This document shows positions 53,732 through 64,000 of a DNA stretch of 64,000 nucleotides, in pieces. Made by a program: the position numbers and the translations under genes. How positions within the stretch are numbered: the first letter of the stretch is position 1; every line of letters starts with the position of its first letter. The DNA lies in contig NC_092670.1 of assembly GCF_964355755.1 (NCBI RefSeq), positions 17,297,201-17,361,200 of the forward strand, given 5' to 3'. This DNA comes from Antedon mediterranea. Taxonomy: Eukaryota > Echinodermata > Crinoidea > Comatulida > Antedonidae. The notes below the pieces were generated by a model that was not told the origin of the DNA, made no database searches, and saw only the letters and a list, made by a program, of their open reading frames with translations.

Positions 53732-56244
53732 ATGACTGAGGTAGCACCAAAGCTAGTGGAGTTTGCACAAACGAGCAGGTCTGGCAGAAGGAATGCGTTG
53801 CCGGATATTTTACACGTTTCAAATGAAGTACCGGTCTCAGAACTGGTAGAAAAACTGGACCAGTTATCTGTAGGTAAGTACAAAAAAATGAGATATATGT
53901 TTAGATGCATAATATGCTAGATGTTATGAGGTTATACTGTATGCTAACAAGCAAACACCTCAGTAGTCTTGAACATTAATACTAGATGTATCAGGTTATA
54001 CTGTATGCTAACAAGCAAACACAGTCTTGAACATAATAATAATAGATGTATGAGGTTATACTGTATGCTAACAAGCAAACATCACAGTCTTGAACATTAA
54101 TAAAACATGACAATAGGTAGAAGGGCTGATTATCACTAATATGTCAACTAAACCTGCAGATCATGTATTACTTAATGTTCTTGACTATTGATCAGGTTTA
54201 AAAGATGACTTGTAACCATACTCTAATTTGTAATATGCAAATTTTACTTTCTATATATGTCTAACTAAGCATAAGTATATTATAGATCTTTGGTAATATT
54301 TGTTGCATGCATGAATAATTTTTTCTTTTACAATACTAAAATAATTTTAGTGATATAAATGTAGGATTTACACATTTTTCAAATAATAATTGTGATAATG
54401 GCTACACATCATCAAAATATCATGATTATAATTATGATGAGTATCATCGTCATAATCAGAATTATGACTGGAATTATTACAGAAAATTGCCACCTTTATA
54501 AACACACAAGATACATAGTATTATTTACAGTTAACATTTTTTTATTTTCTTATATTTATAGTATAGTGTAATAATAAACTTTAAATGCCAGGTGCGGGCA
54601 AAAAATTTCTATTGATCATACATTCCAATAATTATCGATCTATAGTTTCCCCTATGTTTCATAATTGTTGGGAATTTATTTGTGTTGCACAAGCTTGTTG
54701 AAAATAAGCACTTTCTTATCAGTGGGGGGATAGTTCAAATTACATAGTAAAATCTCTATTCTTTTGTACACAAATTTTGTAAATAGAGAGGCATTTTAAA
54801 AAGCTATGAAAAATAAATGGTGTGGTAAAAAATGTTATCAGATGACTAAATATAGGTAATATAACTTGAATTTTACATTTCTGGTATTTTTATTCAACTT
54901 CAGATTTTTATTTTCATGCTATAGCAAAAATTATCCACCGTATATCCACCATCTTTTTTCACCTTCTAGAGAGTCACCAGACATGTTATTACATAGGTTA
55001 AACTACCTCCATGAACTACCTAACTACTGAAAAAAATTCCTCCTGGTTCTTATGGCAGAATTTTTCCAAATTTTGTATTTGACCATATTAAGGAAAATTC
55101 TATTTCAAATAAAAAAGTTGACAAACAGGATCGAAAAATATTTGCACTATTGAATTATTTACAGTCAAAACAAAAATATAATTTATTATATTTTTGTTTC
55201 TATAGTTTCTGTAATAAATAATGTGTACTTTCTTGTCAAAATACAACAACAACACACAACAACAACATGAATGTTATTGTTTTGGTTTCAGTGTTAACTG
55301 TATCTTGGCAAATACTATCAAGTTTAGTTTTTATGGTCAATTAATATTTGATGCATGATCTACTCTTTCAAAGATCTTAAAGCATACCACAACGCATGTG
55401 TCATAAACCACTAATTACATTTACAAGTAACACCAATAATTGAAAATATTATAATTAAAAAATGGTAATTATATCGGATTATATCAAACACGGAAGTAAT
55501 TCATCAATATGAAAACATAATCTGTTATATTCGAAATATTATAGTGTCTGCAATAAAGTCATTTGTTAAAAATACAAAACTTGGCAAAAATTTACTAATT
55601 ATTTGGTTTCAAGGATTGGCTTTGGAAACTTTCTGGTTTTCTTAGAAATATGTAAGCAATTTCCCCAAATGAAGTAATGAATAACATTAATTTTATTTCA
55701 ACATAGAATCATAATGGCTTGACTAATTTTTTGTATATTATCATAATTAGTTTTTATTTCTATTTAAATGATATGCTCAATGTTAATGTTGAATTTAATA
55801 GAGCTTTTAACAATCAGCAGATTGTCCAAAGCTCTTAAAATAAAAAATGAAAGAAAGATCGAATTACAATCAACTAAAAAGGGTTTTGAAACTTTGATTG
55901 AAGGCGAATCTTTCAAGCTCTATCTACACAATCAAATGTGATGTGCCCATATATGATGCATGTCATATTATCGCTACTATATTTGGGCATATCACTACCA
56001 TATTAGGGCATGTCACACTTCTTTTGTTAAATTAGTTTGATAGTGTAGACAGAGCTTAAAAGAAGATTGTTTCACAGTTTAAACTACATTATGTTATTAA
56101 CATTATTTTAAAATTGCCATAAATTTGATAATTTTATTTATTTCAGAAGGAAATGAAGATAGTAAATCCAGCGCCGCTGAAAGTCCGACAGAAGAATCAA
56201 ATCCATGCTTAGAAGAAAACAAATTGTCATCGTCAGAAACATAA
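53732..56244 (+). CDS. PKIA: cAMP-dependent protein kinase inhibitor (PKI)
   Basis: Two coding exons, 53732-53873 and 56147-56244, join in frame into 79 codons; vertebrate PKIs have about 76. PKI is a heat-stable pseudosubstrate that blocks the catalytic subunit of protein kinase A and carries it out of the nucleus. Residues 11-25 (F-A-Q-T-S-R-S-G-R-R-N-A-L-P-D) hold the inhibitory core: Phe11, Arg16, Arg19, Arg20, and Ala22 in place of the phosphorylated Ser/Thr. Residues 38-47 (LVEKLDQLSV) keep the spacing L-x3-L-x2-L-x-V of the leucine-rich nuclear export signal. The tail is acidic and Ser-rich, as in the family. An acceptor 14 bp before the ATG implies an upstream non-coding exon. Which vertebrate paralogue (A, B or G) it matches best is open. 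Confidence 0.93.
53915..54104. repeat. about 65-bp tandem repeat, three copies
   Basis: TAGATGT-ATGAGGTTATACT followed by GTATGCTAACAAGCAAACA and AGTCTTGAACAT occurs three times with small length differences, about 45 bp after the exon 1 donor of PKI. Confidence 0.9.
54105..55914 (+). other. PKI intron, central part
   Basis: AT-rich intron sequence without exon or repeat that I can support. Confidence 0.5.
55915..56057. mobile_element. family A element (A11)
   Basis: AAGCTCTATCTACACAATCA, GTGATGTGCCCATATATGAT, ATATCACTACCATATTAGGG, and TTAGTTTGATAGTGTAGACA then GAGCTT. It lies 90 bp before the acceptor of the last PKI exon. Confidence 0.9.
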
Positions 56245-57821
<1,577 letters not shown>

Positions 57822-58163
57822 TAATTTCTGCTCATTCCATCATTACAGAGTTTAGAGTCTGAATATTGTAAATACTGTACATGTAACAAATTTAAATAGC
57901 TATAGGTCTTTAAGCAAAAGGCATACTTTCTACAAACACTCCTTAAAATAGTTCCGGTAATTAGCAATTTGAATTATAACGCTTATCTTTGATACAGCCT
58001 GATTCTTTAAGATTGGTTAGCAAAAATCAATGTAGAATGCACTGAATATTTGAAAAGAACATTTTGAAATAAAATATTCAAATTGTGAAGCAGTAATGTT
58101 GAAGATACAATTAAAATATTAAAGGGCTCGTTGAGAATTGTTATTATTTAAAATTGCGTTTTT

Positions 58164-58395
58164 CTTTTCTGCGTTATTTGGGTGAAAACAAAACTTTTTA
58201 ATCAACAATTGAGTAAACATAGATGCTATGATTATTATTATTATTACAAATATCTATCTATTTTGTTAGATGATAACACATAAAATGATGTTGTTTTTCT
58301 GCATTATTTGGGTGAAAACAAAACTTTTTAATCAACAATTAAGTAACATAGATGCTATGATTGTTATTATTACAAATATCTATCTATTTTGTTGG
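58164..58395. repeat. tandem duplication of about 110 bp
   Basis: TTATTTGGGTGAAAACAAAA, CTTTTTAATCAACAATT-AGTA and ACAAATATCTATCTATTTTG appear in the same order at 58170-58270 and 58298-58392. The second copy is shorter in its ATT microsatellite. Confidence 0.9.
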
Positions 58396-58399
58396 ACAC

Positions 58400-61065
58400 A
58401 TTAACATATCTAACTCATACATATTGTTGCCTAAAAGGTTATGAGAACTTTTCATATTCATTTGCACTATAAATCATCAAAATTGTTTCCGGCATGTAAA
58501 GTACGTATTATAAAATTTATGTCGCTAGCATTTAATTACAACTTGGGATAGCTTTAATTGCACCACTATGCTGTATACCAGGTCAGATAACTGGGATAAA
58601 GATGACACAAGCTGTAGTGCCACCATAGATTAGTTGCTAAATTTACAGGCTACTGGGTCCAAAGCACATACTAGTCATATAATTATTATATATGAGGCTT
58701 TTGGTAGTCACAATTCGAATTGGTTAATTGGTTTGATTGGTGACTGGACCTACTGCATAGTACTTCTCTAGGATTGATCATGTGACCATAATTGCATAAG
58801 ATTAATTTGGAAGCTGGACCTGCTGCTCTAGGAATATTAACACGTTGCATACTGTAAGTCCTAGGCCCTGGTCATCACAAAATAAAAATGGTTGATTGGC
58901 TAGCTGGACCTACTGCTTTGGAATTCATTAACATTTGCCTAATCCATCAAATGGCAAATGATGTATTAATTGAGAAAAAAATGAAAATTATACATCTTTC
59001 TATTTCCTAAATCTTCAATTAGCACAATTACTATTTCACCCTTTTTTCTCTTTTCCTGGTAATTTGCTTTTTTTATTTGTTATTTTCTATGGTTTTTTCC
59101 CAGATTGTTTTCCTCTGACGTTTTCCAGTTGTTTTTTTCCATTAGAATGTATAGTGTGGTCAGTACATGGTCAACGCAAATGATGCCTCCTTTAATAAAA
59201 ACCTATATTTGCGCTTCTCATCAATAATGTATGCATGTTTACATAGAGTCTTTGAAATTCCACTTGCATACCAAAGTCATTTACGTTGAGCTAGAATTAA
59301 ATACACCAATATGCAGCAGACATAGATTAAATTAAAATCAATTCTCAACATGATATAGGTCTGTACACAGTTTGGATAATTCTATCAAAACTATGTCATA
59401 TGTATTTAAACTATATCTGAATAGATGACAGAGGCCTATGTAGGAGTTATAATATACAGTATTGTTATAATAGTTGTATAGGACTACAACTACTGTATTC
59501 AATAGGCTATCAATAAGGTGAAGGAAAGTAGCCTAATAATTGCTACGTTTGCTGTACTGGGATATAGTGAACGATTGATATAGTTGCTAATAATAGCCGG
59601 TATTATGCTATAGCTACTATAACTATACTGTAGCTACACTAATAAGTATGATTATTTTACTACAGGTGCGATTATTGTGTAGGGTCATGATAGCTGCTAT
59701 TTTGCTACAGCTACTAATAGGTGCTATAGCTGTAGGTGCGATTATCTAGCTGTTATTTTGCTATAGCTTAGCTACGGTACTAATGCTATTTAGCAGAGGT
59801 GAGCTACTTCTGCTAATAGCTGTTGACTGTAAATAAAAAATTGTCATTTAAATCAGGAAAAACTATAGAAGGTTCTTCCCACTACCTTAAAATTCACAGG
59901 TTTGAAGAGATTGCATTTAATAAATGATGCTAAAGTGACATAAATACGCTGCTAGGTGTTCAAGCTAAATTGTACAGACACCCTCTCAAAAGATGCTGTC
60001 AAGTTGTAGAGTACTACTAACAGTAGGCCTTATACTACTACTGTACAACATAATAGTTGAGTGTTATAATTTTGTCAATGTGTTAATTCTACGTTGTTTG
60101 TATTGTACTGTCGGTTACCATGGTAATAGTTTACAGCACTTCTTATTATTTTTAATCTACCAGGTACACCGTTAACGTTATATACACATTCCTTGTTAAT
60201 TGTTAATGTGTTAATTTCACATGGTTTCCAAACAAGTATGGTTAGTTTACAGCATGTGTGATAATATCAGGTTTACTTCATTAACATTAAATACACACTT
60301 GCCTTGTGCATCAACCAGCAACTGGAACTGATTAAAGCAATAAAAATATTCCAAAGAAGTAGGCAGCTTTATATTGGCATGGTTCGTCAGTGAATTTTGA
60401 ATAGCTTTTAAACAAAATTATTCATTAAAAATATCTAAAGGTTGTAATCTATATCAATAATAATACAACATTTGACAACTTACTTAAATACTGGCTTGTG
60501 CAGCGACTGTATTTTTACAACCATTTTTGCATATCTGCTGCATTTTACCTATTTTCGTGCGGCTATCTACACTTGCGTAGCTATTGTATTTTACCTATTA
60601 TTGCGCGGCTATAGCTACAGTAGGCTTGCATTCATCACTATAGAATATGTTTTCTTTTGCTAATGCAGTCTGTCATTCAGCCATGTTTTAATCTAAACAT
60701 CAGCCTACTTATTATCACAAATCATTTCACTAGATGGATGCTCACAATTATAATATAAATGTAATTCTCATAATAATTACAGTGTTTATACTCTGACAAT
60801 ATAAAATAAGTTTACTGCTACTATGAAATTGCAATATATAACATCATGACATTATTTATTTATTCCTTTCAGTGATAGCGATACATAAAAAGGGAGCACT
60901 AAGGAGAGACAAGAGATGTAAAAGACAACTATCGCCAAAGGGGCAAGTCTCTCCAACAAACACTGCTATGACATTGCCCCTTGCAACACTGTGACATTGC
61001 CAGCTTGTCAAACACTTCAAAACAGACCCTTTATCTACAGTACTGTACATGCAAGTCTTTTTGCA
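58400..61065. other. non-coding stretch
   Basis: No gene recognised. 59.6-59.8 kb has many irregular TAGCTACTATAGCTGC-type words (imperfect low-order repeats), and TACTGCT/CTGGACCT words recur at 58.74-58.92 kb. Confidence 0.45.
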
Positions 61066-61365
61066 CCTATTCCTGGCCTGAATCGCTCACCACATTCAAA
61101 CAACTCCTCAAATCCCACCTTTTTAATTTGCCCTTTCATCATTAATCTTTTACTCCTTCTTCTTTAAACTTTTTTTTAGCATTTTGTGGTAAATTAACAT
61201 TATTATTATTGTGACCATGTAAGCTTGTCACATACACTGCTAAAAAATGACATTGACACTCAGTGTCACATTCCTAGCGAATTTGACATTGCATTTTATT
61301 CTATTCTTTTTAATGATATTTCTATTTGAGGAATAAAATTAACTAAATGAAAAAAAAAAAAAAAC
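61066..61365 (+). mobile_element. LINE 3' end fragment
   Basis: One frame gives WPESLTTFKQLLKSHLFNLPF and a stop, which fits the last residues of LINE reverse-transcriptase ORFs of the L2/CR1 type. It is followed by about 200 bp of 3' UTR, an AATAAA near 61332 and an A-tail at 61349-61365. Strongly 5'-truncated. Not the same family as the LINE at 887-2522. Confidence 0.5.
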
Positions 61366-63879
61366 CATTGCCAGTTCGCAAAATTTACAATAAATCTACT
61401 GTTTGACACCAAAAGTACTGGAAAACGTAATTCTCTAGAATAAACTAATTGTTATGTAGGTTTAGACAGCAGATCTGTTCTGAGATATCACCATCTTGAG
61501 ATATCTGGTACACGGACAGACAGACAGACAAACATACTTCATCATTTAATCACTCACACAGCATACAAAATACACACTACTAATTAGAAGCTATAACAAG
61601 ATGATCTGAACTATATGAAATTACACAGCATATGTTGCACATGCAGTAAAATACTGTATTATATGAAATACCTATGATATTAGGGAGAGAGTTTTTTGTA
61701 TGTTATAAACATGTTAATGCACGCATTCATGGTGGGATGACGTGAATTAATGGGTTTTTAAACTACAGTACTGTACATTTGAAAACGATGTCCTTAAAGG
61801 GGGTTAAGTGGCCCCACCCTGGATGTGTATTTTACAAATAAAGAGAATATAGTTATATCTAGGCTAAGTGAAACACCTGTACAAATACATGTTCCCAAAG
61901 GTAAAAGTCAAAATGATAAGTTTATCTATTAATAGAACCATGGCTAGTTTATTACGTTAGTTACACTGAATAACACCCTAGGGAGAAAGATATCAGTTGA
62001 AGATGGTAAAGATAGAAAATGGGTTGATTATTAGGAAACGATGTTCTACAAAGAGCTGTAATCCTCGTATCGACAAGATGCTCATTAACAATCCAATGCT
62101 AATTATCAATTCTCTTCAAATGTAGATTAACTTTTATTTAATGATCATTGCAATGTAAATCTAGATGACATTATGGTGAATGATAACTAGGTATTTGTCA
62201 CTTATAAAGTGACATTATGGTGAATGATACCTATGTATTTGTCACTTATCAAAGTTAATTTTGCCGTTTTGACTTTAAGTATTCCTTCAAGAACTGACTT
62301 TCATTTGGAATAGCTGTGTAATCACTCTCCATACGCTTTTATGAGCCACTAACTTCTGCGGAAATTGAAGGACCGCAAATAAATAGGACACACGATTATA
62401 CGCCTTTACAGTGAGACAATCAGTTAATAGTGTGAAAATTAAAAGTTGTACAATACTTGTTTTTAATAATAAAGTTACAATAAAATTTGAATGATGAACT
62501 CTGAAATTTTGAAACTCTACTAGCAACATATGAATAAAAATAATACAATAAAAACTACTTAAACCAAACTCATTGTTAATATTATAATAAAAATACATAA
62601 CAAAAAATATTAAAATTGGATACGCTTGCATTCAATAATAATAAAAATAAAATAATATTTTTTGACTGATGTACTCTGAAATTTTGAAACTCTATCAAAG
62701 TAGAAAAAAAGATACAATAAAAACTACTTTAACCAAATTGATCGTTACAATAAAAATTTGAATAGATAACAAAAATAGATTTTCATCACTTAACATTTAA
62801 TGATACTAAAACGCCATTTACGAGTTTACAATTCAATGAAGGTCAAAGTTTAGGGTTATAACAGACGTTGATGTAATCAATACAGAATTTCATATGTATA
62901 TAAACACGATAAACTCCCAAATGATTTGGCGTAACAAATTGATATGATATAACTAATTCTAGGTATATTCAATATAAAGCTTTTACACATCTTCTAATTA
63001 TAAATTCTATTTAATTAGGTTACCGGTAACGCACTATTACAATTCTACTGTATATTAAAACTATAATGATCAACGTGCAATGGCACTACTGTATCTTGCA
63101 CACAAAAAAATGTTCTTTCCATCGCACTATAAGCTATCTTTTCTCTTTTATCCATTGATTTTGGTCATAAAAAAATAGTAGGCCGCAAATGCACAACTCT
63201 TAACTGTAAATAATCTTACGCAGGGGACTTTTTTTTTATTCTTGGGCGATTTTTATATAGCCTTATTTAAATTTCCTGAAACTCCTTTTAAAAAAGTATA
63301 TAATAACACAAAAAATAAAACAATCAATAAAGTCAAGCATGTTGTGTCAAAATATACATTTTCCTACGTTTGTTAATATATCAGAAATAGAACAGTTAAT
63401 TCGTCATCAACTATCGCTTGAACACGAAGGCTGAACTAAGATTATTTATCAATCTGTTTGCTGCAGCTAAAAATAGTTAAAGCAAAGCGATGATGTAAAT
63501 GAAGTATTAGTCGATATGACCCAAAGAAACATTATAAATTCACAGCCATATAAAATAATTTGTATTTATTACTTAGTGATTGATTAATACACCTTCACAA
63601 CTCCGGTTTCTACCTTTTACCTCGATTCAGAGAAAATCCAAGTAGATACATACACTGAGAGTTATTATTAATAAGAAGTTATTAAATGAAAGATTTGAAT
63701 ATTAGATAATCAAGTGGATAGATGAGCCTGGATATTTTCAATCAATTCTGTACCAATTACTGGTTAGAAGTATAGAATGAGCCACTTAACACATACTCTG
63801 TGTTTGGCCATTAGTAAAACCCTCGCTACTATGTGCAATTCATCGTAAGATTTATAGGGCATTTAAGCTTCTTTATATA
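61366..63879. other. non-coding stretch
   Basis: No gene recognised. Two local duplications: TGACATTATGGTGAATGATA with TATTTGTCACTTAT (62166-62250), and ACTCTGAAATTTTGAAACTC with ACAATAAAAACTACTT (62496-62580 and 62670-62760). Confidence 0.5.
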
Positions 63880-64000
63880 AAGCTCTGTCTACACTATCAA
63901 ACTAGTAAGGTGTGATGTGCCCAAATATGGTAGTGACATGCCCAAATATGGTAGTGATATGACATCAGTCAGCATGTCCATAATTATATGGGCACATCAC
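63880..64000. mobile_element. family A element (A12), cut by the window end
   Basis: AAGCTCTGTCTACACTATCA, ACTAGTAAGGTGTGATGTGC, two CCCAAATATGGTAGTGA words, then TATATGGGCACATCAC at the edge. The right terminal repeat is outside the window. Confidence 0.88.

Noticed and set aside
60860-60890. Possible terminal exon after TATTCCTTTCAG
   Set aside because: The acceptor looks fair, but the following frame stops within a few codons and no partner exon or polyadenylation signal supports it.

Overview
This is an AT-rich piece of an animal nuclear genome. Protein-coding genes are split by many introns with GT/AG junctions, polyadenylation signals replace bacterial-type terminators, and much of the DNA is transposon-derived. 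The four recognisable genes are conserved in bilaterians. The repeats (a jockey/CR1-like LINE, a SINE with a 5S rRNA head followed by a tRNA-like head, Harbinger-type DNA elements, a Penelope-type fragment) and the frequent 'aggccta' words suggest a marine invertebrate deuterostome, most likely an echinoderm. That assignment is inference; no species is claimed.

Layout. 1-0.3 kb: a possible last exon of an unidentified + strand gene. 0.8-2.55 kb: a damaged LINE inside a copy of a short inverted-repeat element (family A). 5.19-5.81 kb: another terminal-inverted-repeat element. 6.6-13.1 kb (- strand): TRAM1, 11 coding exons, 395 codons. 14.6-26.8 kb (+ strand): ZMYND8, 17 coding exons, 1352 codons, head to head with TRAM1, with a 3' UTR to about 28.0 kb. 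28.16-30.05 kb: a 30-bp minisatellite with higher-order structure. 30.1-30.6 kb: two tRNA-derived SINE copies. 32.6-37.6 kb (- strand): a YTHDF m6A reader, 5 coding exons, 594 codons. 37.7-53.7 kb: a gene-poor stretch filled with inverted-repeat elements, including a Harbinger-type element inserted in inverted orientation into another copy of itself (47.34-48.96 kb) and a cluster of long palindromic CCAAT-bearing elements (family B, densest at 49.0-52.6 kb). 53.7-56.2 kb (+ strand): a cAMP-dependent protein kinase inhibitor (PKI), 2 coding exons, 79 codons. 56.2-64 kb: PKI 3' region, a (TA)n tract, a LINE 3' end and mostly unremarkable non-coding DNA.

The genes are not a pathway: TRAM1 acts at the ER translocon, ZMYND8 reads chromatin, YTHDF reads m6A on mRNA, and PKI inhibits and exports nuclear PKA. 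Their vertebrate relatives lie largely on human 8q and 20q, so the cluster may keep an ancestral linkage group. All four gene models were assembled by hand: every splice junction keeps frame and uses GT/AG, and the total lengths are multiples of three. No bacterial-style system, CRISPR array or toxin gene was seen.
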